Shown piece by piece: positions 25,315-34,657 of a stretch of DNA of 64,000 nt. Under the pieces are notes generated by a model, which did no database searches, was not told the origin of the DNA, and worked only from the letters and a program-made list of their open reading frames with translations. Position 1 is the first letter of the stretch. The number at the start of each line of letters is the position of its first letter. The position numbers were made by a program, and so were the translations under genes. The stretch is from contig REEI01000062.1 in assembly GCA_007695145.1 (NCBI GenBank), positions 1 to 64,000 of the forward strand, written 5' to 3'. This DNA comes from Saprospirales bacterium (lineage in GTDB: Bacteria; Bacteroidota; Bacteroidia; Chitinophagales; Saprospiraceae).

Positions 25315-27882
25315 TTAATCCTTAAATACTCGAACGTTGTCTATTCGGTAAGTTGTAGTCTCACCTGCCGGATTAGATCCTTCATAAACAAAGGCAATGT
25401 GGGCCTGTCCTGTGAATGCACCGAGATTGATGGTACCTGAACTTATAAATGCCCAACGGTCCTCTTGAGCACCTGCTATGGTTGCATCCAGTTCTGTCCA
25501 GTCCGCATCCGTTGGATTGGATCCATCAAAATTATTGGAAATATAGACGCGCAATCCATCCTGAACATGAAATCCCTGGGCAGATTCAAACTCAAACTTT
25601 ACTCCGGAGTCTACCTCAAATTCAGGTGTAATTAGCCACATTTTATTTTCTGCATCAGCTGACTGAAAGGCTGAGACGGTTCCGAAACGATTGCCGCTAA
25701 ACTCTCCAATTGTCCATCGATTTGATCCGATTTCAGCTACGTTAGTCCATCCTGGGAGTGATATTGGCTCATTAACTGTAGCAGCCTGAAAATCCTCAAA
25801 TAATAAGGTCTCAGGTCCTGATATATCTCCGTCCACATCATCCAGATTCCTTATGCCAATTTGCCGAGCTTCCTGAGTTCCTCCAACTGAAACAATTCCA
25901 GTTAGGGTTATTGGTTCTGTTGGGATAGCCTGATTGGCGAATGTTGCCTGAGGTCTTGTAAAGTGATCAATGGTCGCTGTACCATCATTGAGAGTGGTTG
26001 TAAAAGCAAAATCTTGCTGATTGCCCTCCTTGGTCATGGTAACATTCCTTACTCTGACCAGGGTTGACTCATATTGATTGAAATTAGCCTGAAGTTCACT
26101 TATGGTCAACTCATTTGGGATGATTGAATTGTTTTGACTAAGAGTAATGGCGGAACTTAAGTTGACATTATTAATCTGTAGAAGGCCCTGAAATACAGAA
26201 AGCTCATCCCCTGATACGTCAATTTCCAATTCGTGACCGAGGTCAAAGCTGTGATTACCGGTAAACCTAATAGCGATCCCTCCACTTTGGTCCTGAAGGA
26301 ACATATTTCTCTCTGCCACATTGAGATTTTCTCTATCTGAGATTACAATTCCCCGTATTACAGTTCCACCCTCAATATTTGCAGGAGTTCCGGAATATGC
26401 ATCCCTGATGGAGGAAATATTGGTATACGAAACATCCTCACCATCAATATCATTTAAATTCCTGATACTCACCTGCCGCGCTTCTTGGGTACCCCCTACA
26501 GAGACAATTCCTGTAAGGGTAATTGGAATAGTAGGAATCGGGTTATTTGAGAATGTAGCCTGAGGCCTTGTGAAGTGATCAATGGTTGCTGTACCATCAT
26601 TAAGTATAGTAGTAAAGGCAAAATCCTGTTGATCTCCCTCCTTTATCATACTTACATCTCTTATCCTGATTAGAGTAGATTCATATTGATTAAAATTGGC
26701 CTGGAGTTCACTAATGGTCAATTCTCTTGGGGTCACGGTATTGTTTTGACTGATAACCTCAGCTGATAACAGGTCTACATTGTTAATTTGTAACAGCCCC
26801 TGGAAGGTCGAAAGCTCATTTCCTGAGACATCAATTTCAAGTTCAGCACCAAGTGGAAAGCTGTGGTTTCCATTAAATCGGATAGCGATACCGCCGCTTT
26901 CATCCTGAAAAAATAGATTCCTCTCTGCTACACTTAGGTTGTCTTTATCCGAAATTACGATCCCCCTGATCACGGTTCCTCCACTGACATTCGTAGGACT
27001 TCCAGTGAACTGACCTCTTATTGACGAGATGCTAGTGACAGAAGCATCACATCGAGCTGCCTCCATATTGACATCTTCTATCTCCCTGACCAAAAGTTGT
27101 TTGACTGTTCCAAACACAGTGTAAACCCCAACTATCGATCCACTACCTTGTGGCAGCTCAGTGGTCGCAAAATCAGCAAAACCACTGGTCCTGACCACTA
27201 TTGGTGCATCTCCGGTACATGAAATGAGGTCGCGATTAACGGTTTGTCTAATTTGATTTCCCTCATCGTCTATAGTACTGATTGCAAAGGTTTCCCCTAG
27301 ATCAGAGGAACGGAACTGAAAATTTTCAAGCCGGATAACTGTATTGATGTCGTCGTCAGTCAGTTCATCCACTCTTTTGGTTGGAATTTCATAATCCTGG
27401 TTCCATTTACCTCTGAGTATAAATTTGTCAGCGAGAGGAAGAGGAACTCCATCCATTCCAGTGGGATTTCCGGCTGCGTCTCTTTCAACCCCACCTCCAA
27501 GTTGAAGGGTTCCATTAAAGTCACTGATGTACATGTCACGAGCTCTGATAAAAAGCCTTCGGCCAATAGGGTAGTTGTTGTGTAAATCTGTAAAGTTAAA
27601 TCTTATTTGTATGCCACCTGTTTCATCCTGGAGGACAAGGTTGCGGAATAAGTTTCCAGATCTGTCATCAGCAGTAACAATAGCAGAAAAGACAAGGTCT
27701 TCGTCAATTTGCACATAGTTGCCCGGCTGATAAAATGCCTTTACATCTGCAATGGTAGCATTAACTGTTATATTGGGATCTGTACCTTCTGCGGGTGGTT
27801 CGTCAAAATCCTCCTTTACACAGGAAGTGGCCAGGAAAAGAACTGACAAAAGCAAGGTGAAATAAAATCTGTTGAATTTCAT
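25315..27882 (-). CDS. Surface lipoprotein with DUF5689 OB-fold-like repeats and C-terminal cleaved-adhesin-like domain
   Basis: Predicted outer-membrane, probably surface-exposed lipoprotein of 855 aa. The signal peptide ends ATSC with Cys21, followed by VKEDFDE, an acidic stretch like the lipoprotein surface-export signal of Bacteroidota. Residues about 40-280 form one DUF5689-like unit (SAIVTADDRSGN, LQDETGGIQIRF); 285-488 and 489-686 are two more, nearly identical to each other (about 154 of 198 residues by hand). Each has an OB-fold-like pattern: IRGIVISD, LQD.SGGIAIRF, LEIDVSG. The C-terminus (about 695-855) resembles the choice-of-anchor J domain. It lies 21 nt after the TonB receptor gene in the same operon, divergent from a secreted nuclease. 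Nucleic-acid binding is inference. Confidence 0.87.
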   Translation of the reverse strand: MKFNRFYFTLLLSVLFLATSCVKEDFDEPPAEGTDPNITVNATIADVKAFYQPGNYVQIDEDLVFSAIVTADDRSGNLFRNLVLQDETGGIQIRFNFTDLHNNYPIGRRLFIRARDMYISDFNGTLQLGGGVERDAAGNPTGMDGVPLPLADKFILRGKWNQDYEIPTKRVDELTDDDINTVIRLENFQFRSSDLGETFAISTIDDEGNQIRQTVNRDLISCTGDAPIVVRTSGFADFATTELPQGSGSIVGVYTVFGTVKQLLVREIEDVNMEAARCDASVTSISSIRGQFTGSPTNVSGGTVIRGIVISDKDNLSVAERNLFFQDESGGIAIRFNGNHSFPLGAELEIDVSGNELSTFQGLLQINNVDLLSAEVISQNNTVTPRELTISELQANFNQYESTLIRIRDVSMIKEGDQQDFAFTTILNDGTATIDHFTRPQATFSNNPIPTIPITLTGIVSVGGTQEARQVSIRNLNDIDGEDVSYTNISSIRDAYSGTPANIEGGTVIRGIVISDRENLNVAERNMFLQDQSGGIAIRFTGNHSFDLGHELEIDVSGDELSVFQGLLQINNVNLSSAITLSQNNSIIPNELTISELQANFNQYESTLVRVRNVTMTKEGNQQDFAFTTTLNDGTATIDHFTRPQATFANQAIPTEPITLTGIVSVGGTQEARQIGIRNLDDVDGDISGPETLLFEDFQAATVNEPISLPGWTNVAEIGSNRWTIGEFSGNRFGTVSAFQSADAENKMWLITPEFEVDSGVKFEFESAQGFHVQDGLRVYISNNFDGSNPTDADWTELDATIAGAQEDRWAFISSGTINLGAFTGQAHIAFVYEGSNPAGETTTYRIDNVRVFKD
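25825..27030 (-). repeat. Tandem intragenic duplication of a 200-aa DUF5689 unit
   Basis: Copy 1 is 26419-27030 (residues 285-488) and copy 2 is 25825-26418 (489-686), each starting ISSIR and containing stretches that are identical at protein level, such as ANFNQYESTL and DHFTRPQATF. Identity is about 78% by hand count, far higher than to the N-terminal unit, so the duplication is fairly recent. Confidence 0.9.
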
Positions 27883-27903
27883 ATTAATTTAATTTGTAAT
27901 TTT

Positions 27904-30675
27904 TTAAAATCTATAAGCCAAACTTGTGAAGAAATTGATTCCCTGAGCGTAAAAATACCTGCTGGGAAATGTATCGGGATCTCGGTCCTGGAAATTATAT
28001 CTCCTCTGTTCAAACCCTCCGGTGATGATGTCTTTTGCATTCAAAAGATTGTTTACTCCAACATTTAGATAGATAAACTTTCCCCGCTGGACCCTCCATG
28101 ATTTGCCGCCAAAAACATTGACCATAATAGCTGAATCAGTAATTTCCTGACGATGGATTTTATTCCATTGATCTGATCCTTTTTCAACCAGGTCAAAGGC
28201 AACAGCTCGCCTCCTGTCCGGGTTAAAGTCAATATAGAGGTCATCGAAATAATTGATGTCCATATTAATGAACCAGAAATTGGGAGAGTTATAACTAAAT
28301 CCAAGGGATAAAGCGGTTTGAGGAGTTCCGGGAATGAGAAATCCCCGGGTATAAATTTGTTCTCTTTCGAAAATAAAATCTTCTGTGCGATCTTGAACCT
28401 GGGAAGCAAGTGGATTTGCAGTATGACGGTAATATCCAAGGGCTGCAACACCACTGACATTGATAGTAGGGCTTATTTTGACATCTATTGCTGCTTCAAT
28501 TCCCTGATGAGTTGTATTGATCCCCTCAAGGAAGTAAAATCCAAATGCGCGTTCTATATCGTTGTAGAAAGCTACCAAATTGGTTTGATTGCTAAATTCG
28601 GTGTAATAGCCGGTAAGTCTGCCTCGGACAAAAGGAGTCCGAATTTGGTACCCCCCTTCAAGAGCCATTACTTTTTCATCTTGCATGGCAGGATTGAGGC
28701 GGTGGTTGGTCCTGGGCGATAAGAAGGCATTCCTTGCAGTGGGAGGCCTTGTTTGATAGGATGCACTTCCATAGAGGTATTGGCGCCCAGAAATTTTATA
28801 AGTGGCCCCTCCTTTAAGTGAGTAGTTTGTGAAGTTACTTTTTTCAGAATCTCCAAGGGAATTATCCGGGAAGTGGCCATTTTGCATATAACCCTCTCTC
28901 CAAAAAGAAGTATGTGAGAGTTGTCCACCAGCAAAAAAGGCCCAGCGTCTTAGATCAAATTCTGCCTGGGCCCAGGCATTTGCTTTGCGCACATTGATAT
29001 CGTAATGATAGCCAAATATGTCACCATTGGTTACCAATCTGTTGGGATTTTGAAGATCGGATTGAAGCCTGGGGTCTTTTAGGTCAGTGATATCTCTCTC
29101 TGCAAACCGATCGATGTCGACATAAAAATCACCACCAAGAAGATCGTAAACCTTCTTGTAGCTTTCATTGATCAACGATTGATAACCGATCCCTCCAGTC
29201 AATTTAGTAGTTCTGGAAACCACTGAATTGACTGTGCTGTTAAAGGCAAAAATAGTGGGATCAAATCTACGCTCTTCCAAGATGTATTTACTTCTGTTGC
29301 CAGTAACTGAGTTGCCTGGGATGCCATTTGCATCTTCGAAGGTAATGGTACTCCTTCTATTGACAAAGTAAAATTCATCCCAGTTGATCTGTCTCACCTC
29401 AGGGTCTGATTTCCATCGATCTGTGATGGCTGCCGCTAGTCCCGGGTCATTGGCATAACTAGGCAGATAACGGTAATAATCCGGTCTGGGGTCCCTGGCG
29501 TTATTCCAGTCTAATGCAGTGGTGCCATACATGCCCTTTTGGAAGGCAATGGCGGTTGTAATATTTGTTCGGTTGATGATCTCCCAATCATGTCTCAGTA
29601 TTGCGGTTGGTCTGTGAGAGGTGGCCACCCTTGAGTTCCTTTTTTCCCCATTCTGAAAGCCCCAGAAAGAATTGTAGTGATTATCTCCGCTCAAGTCGTA
29701 CACCTCCTGAGTACCTGCTCCGCCTCTCCCTCTTTTAGATGGAGCGCCAAAAACAGTAAGGTTTAAAGAATGACCTCCGCTGAATAATTTATCTACACTC
29801 ATAAAATAACTCCATGCATCGTAAAAGGTTCCCTCTTGAAAGCCCTCATTAGCCCATCTTCTGGATGCGGATACCGATAGAGCCCAATTTCCGGGAAGGA
29901 TACCGGTATTGTGGGTTGCCATAACCCGATGCCTATAGCTCCTATTCGAAACCGCATAACTTACACGGGTTTGTTGCCATTGCTGAGCTGCACGGGTGTC
30001 AATACTGGTTCCACCGCCTATGTCAGTAAAGGCAAATTCGGTCGGCTCTAAACCAACTGAACTATTTCTCGATCTCAATACATCGTTCAAACCTCCCCAA
30101 ATGGCCCATATAACCCCACCATTTTCCAGATCATTCATGGGAATGCCATTGAACATCATGGTTGAGTATTGCGCATCATAACCACGCACACGAAATCGTC
30201 TCTGTCCAAAAGCAAAACCTGCGCGGGCATTGAATAAGTCCCTTGAGGCTGCTAAAAGGCTTGAATAGTCCTGTACTTCAAGGTCACTGCTTTCAAAGTC
30301 AGTTTCGTCCAGTTCTACAATTGGGACAGTACTTCTCGTCTCTGTATCCAAATCACCAATACTAATTTCAATTAATCCAAGCGCAGTAGTCTCATCGCTA
30401 TTTACCTCCACCGGCATTTCGTGTATTAGATTTTCCCGGTCATAGATAGCAAGTAGGTAGTTACCGGGTTCAATATTCTCTAGAAAAAAACTACCGTTCA
30501 TACGGGTAGTAGTTTCGTAAAGTGATCCTTCTAATGTCACTAGCAAACCAGAAAGCAGCTGTCCAGTCTCTTGCTCTGATGCTGTTCCACTTATCTGTCC
30601 AGTTTGTGACCAGAGTATAAGGGAAGAAAAGACCAGGGTAAAACTACAAATGAAACTTCTTGTAAAATTATTCAT
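27904..30675 (-). CDS. TonB-dependent outer-membrane receptor
   Basis: Energy-dependent uptake channel of 923 aa. A signal peptide (MNNFTRSFICSF... ending WSQ) precedes a carboxypeptidase-like regulatory domain (GQISGTASEQETG, FFLENIEPGNYLL), a plug domain (about residues 110-240, VRGYDAQYSTMMFNGIPMND) and a 22-strand-type barrel ending in the aromatic LAYRF. There is no SusD partner; the gene is instead followed by the DUF5689 lipoprotein, likely its surface ligand-binding partner. I start it at the ATG at 30675; the frame extends to a TTG at 30714 that lies before the promoter box. Substrate unknown; a nucleic-acid product is suggested by the divergent nuclease. Confidence 0.92.
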   Translation of the reverse strand: MNNFTRSFICSFTLVFSSLILWSQTGQISGTASEQETGQLLSGLLVTLEGSLYETTTRMNGSFFLENIEPGNYLLAIYDRENLIHEMPVEVNSDETTALGLIEISIGDLDTETRSTVPIVELDETDFESSDLEVQDYSSLLAASRDLFNARAGFAFGQRRFRVRGYDAQYSTMMFNGIPMNDLENGGVIWAIWGGLNDVLRSRNSSVGLEPTEFAFTDIGGGTSIDTRAAQQWQQTRVSYAVSNRSYRHRVMATHNTGILPGNWALSVSASRRWANEGFQEGTFYDAWSYFMSVDKLFSGGHSLNLTVFGAPSKRGRGGAGTQEVYDLSGDNHYNSFWGFQNGEKRNSRVATSHRPTAILRHDWEIINRTNITTAIAFQKGMYGTTALDWNNARDPRPDYYRYLPSYANDPGLAAAITDRWKSDPEVRQINWDEFYFVNRRSTITFEDANGIPGNSVTGNRSKYILEERRFDPTIFAFNSTVNSVVSRTTKLTGGIGYQSLINESYKKVYDLLGGDFYVDIDRFAERDITDLKDPRLQSDLQNPNRLVTNGDIFGYHYDINVRKANAWAQAEFDLRRWAFFAGGQLSHTSFWREGYMQNGHFPDNSLGDSEKSNFTNYSLKGGATYKISGRQYLYGSASYQTRPPTARNAFLSPRTNHRLNPAMQDEKVMALEGGYQIRTPFVRGRLTGYYTEFSNQTNLVAFYNDIERAFGFYFLEGINTTHQGIEAAIDVKISPTINVSGVAALGYYRHTANPLASQVQDRTEDFIFEREQIYTRGFLIPGTPQTALSLGFSYNSPNFWFINMDINYFDDLYIDFNPDRRRAVAFDLVEKGSDQWNKIHRQEITDSAIMVNVFGGKSWRVQRGKFIYLNVGVNNLLNAKDIITGGFEQRRYNFQDRDPDTFPSRYFYAQGINFFTSLAYRF

Positions 30676-30701
30676 TGACAAAGAATTATATAATTTATAT
30701 G

Positions 30702-30709
30702 CAAAAGTA
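30702..30709 (-). promoter_or_regulatory. -7 promoter element of the TonB receptor operon
   Basis: The minus strand reads TACTTTTG, matching TAnnTTTG, 26 nt before the ATG at 30675. It supports that start over the upstream TTG. No clear -33 element. Confidence 0.45.
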
Positions 30710-30925
30710 AACAATCAATTAGAATAAACTCATGAATGTTTGTAAGAGCTTTGAATTCTCTTTATTACTCAATGTTTAACAATTGATTCTCCATCTCTTA
30801 GGTCATGTTAAGGAAATGTCATTTTTGGTTTGAATGACGCTTCAGTTTTGGCCCCTAATCGAATTATTGAAGCAGGTATTTAATGATTTGAATCAATTGA
30901 GCGTTAAAATACTGAAATTTTGAAC

Positions 30926-30933
30926 TACCTTTG
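30926..30933 (+). promoter_or_regulatory. -7 promoter element of the secreted nuclease gene
   Basis: TACCTTTG matches TAnnTTTG and lies 33 nt before the ATG at 30967. The 250 nt between the two divergent transcripts could hold shared regulatory sites; none is obvious. Confidence 0.45.
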
Positions 30934-30966
30934 AACTTTCAATTTTTGAACTTTCATTTATTTATT

Positions 30967-32040
30967 ATGAAGTTGTCTTTCTTTTTCAGCAAACTACTAG
31001 TACCTGCTTTTTTTGTTTGTGCTTTGCTGCTTTCTGGCTTTGATATGAACGCTCAAAGGCAGCAGTTTGAGCTTGCTTGCATCGCCTTTTACAATGTGGA
31101 GAATTTATTTGATACCATTAATCAACCTGGAAAAATGGATCGTGATTATACTCCGGAGGGAAGATATTTGTGGGATACTGAAAAGTATGTCGACAAGTTG
31201 GATAAGTTGGCCTGGGTGATATCGAGACTGGGGACTGAAAAGACACCGGACGGTGCGGCTATTGTCGGTCTGGCTGAAGTAGAAAACAGAAGAGTCCTTG
31301 AGGATCTCGCTGCCCGTCCTGAATTGAAAGACAGAAATTACCAGGTAGTTCATTATGAATCACCTGATTTTAGGGGTATTGACAATGCGCTTTTTTACAA
31401 TCCTGATTATTTTGAATATATCTCTTCTAGACCCTTACCATTTGAAATGGAGAGGGAGGATGGAAGTATGGAGCGGACCAGAGATGTCTTGTTGGTTACG
31501 GGAAAATTGCTGGGGGAAAAAATACATGTTTTAGTGAACCACTGGCCGTCGAGACGCGGTGGAGAAGAAGCTACGCGTTACAAAAGGATTCATGGAGCTA
31601 AAGTCAATCGGGCAATTGTTGACAGTCTGAAAGCTGAGGATCCTATGGTCAAGGTTGTAATCATGGGTGACTTCAATGATGATCCGGTTAATCACAGTAT
31701 AAGAAGGTATATTAATGCCGTGGGAAGTATGGATGAAATGACTCCTGAGACTATGTATAACCCTTTTTATGATGCATTTCGAAAAGGCCTCGGCACCAAT
31801 GCATGGAGAGACTCCTGGAGCTTATTTGATCAGATCATTGTGTCTTACGGACTTGTCAAAGAAAGAGGAGAAGGGTGGAGATATTTCAGGTCTGAGATTT
31901 TTAATGACAGACGTCTGGTACAGCGCACCGGAAGATTTGCTGGCTATCCTTACAGGAGTTTTGCAGGCGGTCAGTACATCGGGGGTTATAGCGATCACTT
32001 TCCAGTATTTATATATGTCGTAAGGCCTATTAGAGAATAG
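30967..32040 (+). CDS. Secreted endonuclease/exonuclease/phosphatase (EEP, DNase-I-like) family protein
   Basis: Predicted exported hydrolase of the EEP fold, closest in motif to MnuA/ExeM-type extracellular nucleases. The 357-aa precursor starts MKLSFFFSKLL with a signal peptide ending near FDMNAQ. Catalytic motifs are in order: FYNVENLFDT (metal Asn/Glu region), GLAEVENRRVLEDL (metal Glu), NHWPSRRGGEEATR (catalytic His), MGDFNDDPVN (Asp and Asn) and the final YSDHFPVF (His). I use the ATG at 30967; the upstream TTG at 30931 lies inside the promoter box. It is divergent from the TonB receptor and its lipoprotein partner. DNA is the likely substrate, but other phosphodiesters are possible. 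Confidence 0.88.
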   Translation: MKLSFFFSKLLVPAFFVCALLLSGFDMNAQRQQFELACIAFYNVENLFDTINQPGKMDRDYTPEGRYLWDTEKYVDKLDKLAWVISRLGTEKTPDGAAIVGLAEVENRRVLEDLAARPELKDRNYQVVHYESPDFRGIDNALFYNPDYFEYISSRPLPFEMEREDGSMERTRDVLLVTGKLLGEKIHVLVNHWPSRRGGEEATRYKRIHGAKVNRAIVDSLKAEDPMVKVVIMGDFNDDPVNHSIRRYINAVGSMDEMTPETMYNPFYDAFRKGLGTNAWRDSWSLFDQIIVSYGLVKERGEGWRYFRSEIFNDRRLVQRTGRFAGYPYRSFAGGQYIGGYSDHFPVFIYVVRPIRE

Positions 32041-32222
32041 TCAAATACCTTTTCATTTGTTATCTCCAACGTTTTAAAGTGGAATAGTTTTTTTAGATTT
32101 TAGCGGGCTTTGGTAGATGTGTATACTGATCGACCTGTAAATTAGACCTGTTTCATTAATAACTACTAAATGGCTAGAAATTAGTGCTATGAAGATGCAG
32201 TTTGGAATTTAATAGTTTGATT

Positions 32223-33527
32223 ATGAAAGGTCATGCTGATGAATTGATTACAATAACAGAAGATTTTCACTCCGCTCTTGACCTGATTGAGCAATCGGGT
32301 AAAGATTCTGTATTTATTACGGGTAGTGCTGGTACCGGAAAATCCACTCTTTTGCGATTGTTTAGAGATAGTACGGATAAGCGGTTGGTATGTCTTGCTC
32401 CTACAGGTGTAGCTGCCTTGTTAATTGGAGGTCAAACCATTCATTCCTTTTTTGGGCTTCCTCCCAGGTTACTTCAGGCCGGTGATTTTAAAACATGGAA
32501 GAATCGCTCCATTATCCGTAAACTTGATATGGTTATCATTGATGAGATCAGCATGGTTAGGGCGGACCTGATGGATGCCATTGATTATTATTTGCGCACA
32601 GTTAGGAAGAATGAGCTGCCATTTGGAGGAGTTAAGATGGTTTTCTTTGGCGATTTATACCAATTGCCTCCAATTGTAAGAGGTGCAGCAGAAATGCAGT
32701 ATTTTAACATTGAATATGAAAGCCCTTATTTTTTCTCTTCCTCAGTATTGCAAGGGGAGTGCAATTTAAATGTATTTCAACTTCAGGAGGTCTTCCGTCA
32801 AAAAGATAAAAAATTAGTCAGTCTTCTCAATCGCATTAGAACCAACACTATAGAGTACGATGACCTTGAACTTCTCAATTCTCGCTCTGATCCTGGTTAT
32901 AATCCTCCTGAGTATTGTGTAACTCTGGCAGCAAGAAACCGAACCGTAGATGGAATTAATAAATCCAGGCTGAATGAATTGGAAGGCGGTGTGCAATTGT
33001 ACCAGGCAGTTGTGAAGGGTAAGTTTCCGCCCTCAGCATTTCCTGCTGATTCTGTTCTTGCCCTCAAGCCCGGTGCTCAGGTTATATTTTTGCGAAATGA
33101 TCCCGATGGCAGATTTGTCAATGGTACAATTGGTAGGGTAGTTGAGCTTAGCGATGAATATGTCCTTGTTGAGGTGGTCAAAGGAGATGAAAATTCCATT
33201 AAGATTGAGGTAAAGCCATTTAAATGGGATATGTTGGAGTATGATTTTGATGCCAGGGAAAAAAAATTGACTACCAAATCAGTAGGTGAATTTACACAGT
33301 TTCCACTTAGATTGGCCTGGGCGCTCACCATTCACAAATCACAGGGTAAGACCTTTGACAGGGTAGTAATAGACCTCAGAGGAGGCGGAGCATTTGAAAC
33401 TGGTCAGGCATATGTGGCACTGAGCCGATGTAAAACACTGGAAAACATTATTTTAAGGCAACCCCTTAATCCACAGGATATAAAAATTGATCCCATAGTT
33501 GTAGATTTTTTTGAATATGCTGTATAA
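32223..33527 (+). CDS. PIF1-like SF1B DNA helicase
   Basis: ATP-dependent 5'-3' DNA helicase of the PIF1/RecD2 group, acting on stalled forks, G-quadruplexes or recombination intermediates. The 434-aa protein starts at the ATG at 32223. Motifs: Walker A TGSAGTGKST, motif II IIDEISM, motif III FFGDLYQLPP, a motif IV/V region, and motif VI AYVALSRCKTLENI, with the conserved TIHKSQGKTFD before it. It lacks the long N- and C-terminal extensions of eukaryotic PIF1 and of RecD, so it is the short bacterial form. It stands alone, with 180 nt upstream and a 45-codon gene 35 nt downstream. Confidence 0.92.
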   Translation: MKGHADELITITEDFHSALDLIEQSGKDSVFITGSAGTGKSTLLRLFRDSTDKRLVCLAPTGVAALLIGGQTIHSFFGLPPRLLQAGDFKTWKNRSIIRKLDMVIIDEISMVRADLMDAIDYYLRTVRKNELPFGGVKMVFFGDLYQLPPIVRGAAEMQYFNIEYESPYFFSSSVLQGECNLNVFQLQEVFRQKDKKLVSLLNRIRTNTIEYDDLELLNSRSDPGYNPPEYCVTLAARNRTVDGINKSRLNELEGGVQLYQAVVKGKFPPSAFPADSVLALKPGAQVIFLRNDPDGRFVNGTIGRVVELSDEYVLVEVVKGDENSIKIEVKPFKWDMLEYDFDAREKKLTTKSVGEFTQFPLRLAWALTIHKSQGKTFDRVVIDLRGGGAFETGQAYVALSRCKTLENIILRQPLNPQDIKIDPIVVDFFEYAV

Positions 33528-33562
33528 TTGTACCTTGATTTGATCACCAAAAATAGATCATT

Positions 33563-33700
33563 ATGTCCAGACAGAAGAAAAAAGCGAGAAAACAAGCACT
33601 TTACAAGAAACAAGAGCGACAATTTTTTAAGATTTTATTAATTATAACGGTTGTTTTGTTGGTTCTACTCTTTTTGATATACACTCTTTTCTTTGCCTGA
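33563..33700 (+). CDS. Small single-pass membrane protein, 45 aa
   Basis: A 45-codon frame from ATG (33563) to TGA (33700). The first 20 residues are very basic (MSRQKKKARKQALYKKQERQ) and residues 24-44 form one uninterrupted hydrophobic helix rich in Leu, Ile, Val and Phe. This is the layout of small inner-membrane proteins with a cytoplasmic positive N-terminus. It begins 35 nt after the helicase stop in the same direction, so it may share that transcript. The family is not recognised; the clear charge and hydrophobicity partition is the main support. Confidence 0.6.
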   Translation: MSRQKKKARKQALYKKQERQFFKILLIITVVLLVLLFLIYTLFFA

Positions 33701-33978
33701 TTTTCAGCATTAGAGTATTGGGTATGCTTTTGTTAGTTCATTAGTTGTCCAGCAAGGTGGATAGTGAATTGAAAGAGCATCCTTAAAAGGGGAGAATGGG
33801 GTATTTACTTTACCATAATTAGTGAAAAAAGTCTGGGGCCTTTACGATTATTGATTTACACCAGGACATTTGACACTATTTAATGGCTCAAGGAACCATT
33901 TATACTAATAAAAAGAGAAGGTGTTTGAAGGGAAGGGAGCTTCTATTCAGCTAGTGATTCATTGTAGAAAAAAATCGC

Positions 33979-34563
33979 ATGAAATTAAATCTTGATATTA
34001 TCGTGCCCAGTAAGAAAGAATGGGTAGATGCAGTAATTAATCACTTTGATGATTTTCTTCAGGACCATGCTGATTGTGAGCGAAAAGCATCAGCCATGGC
34101 AATGAGTTTAGTAGCAAAATATCCCAACAGAGTGGAGATTATTCCAGAGCTGATTGAAACTGCAGTTGAGGAGCTGGAACACTTTCAACAGGTCTATCGG
34201 TTGATGGAAGAGAGAGGGATCCAACTGGCGCACCAAATTAAGGAGGACCCCTATGTGAAAGAGTTGGTTAAAAAATGCCACTCGGGAAGAGAAGAACGCT
34301 TCCTGGATAGACTATTGATAGCATCAGTAGTGGAGACAAGAGGAGCTGAGCGCTTCAAATTGGTGGCTGAAGCCCTGGAAGAAGAAGGGCTTAAGAGATT
34401 TTACAAAATGCTTTGGATATCAGAAGCTAAACACGGACACATTTTTGTAAAAATGGCCTTGAATTATTTTCCGGAAAAACAAGTATACGAACGCTTGGAG
34501 TGGTGGATTGAACAAGAAAAAATAGCCATTGAAAATCTCCCAATTAGAGCTGCTCTGCATTGA
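33979..34563 (+). CDS. miaE: tRNA-(ms2io6A)-hydroxylase
   Basis: Diiron monooxygenase that hydroxylates the isopentenyl group of ms2i6A at position 37 of tRNAs reading codons starting with U. The 194-aa length is normal. Ferritin-like helices carry the iron ligands: Glu in DCERKAS, the EELEHF motif, ETRGAERF and the EAKHGHIF segment. The conserved CHSGREERFLDRLLIASVVE stretch is diagnostic of MiaE. The gene stands alone, about 280 nt after the small membrane protein, and converges on ruvC. Confidence 0.93.
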   Translation: MKLNLDIIVPSKKEWVDAVINHFDDFLQDHADCERKASAMAMSLVAKYPNRVEIIPELIETAVEELEHFQQVYRLMEERGIQLAHQIKEDPYVKELVKKCHSGREERFLDRLLIASVVETRGAERFKLVAEALEEEGLKRFYKMLWISEAKHGHIFVKMALNYFPEKQVYERLEWWIEQEKIAIENLPIRAALH

Positions 34564-34657
34564 CATGGAAATTATTACCCTTTAAATCCTTAGCAGATGC
34601 TGATTTGCCTTATCTATTCTTTAATTGAATGGTGTGAAATTTGTTTGGCTTATTTTA

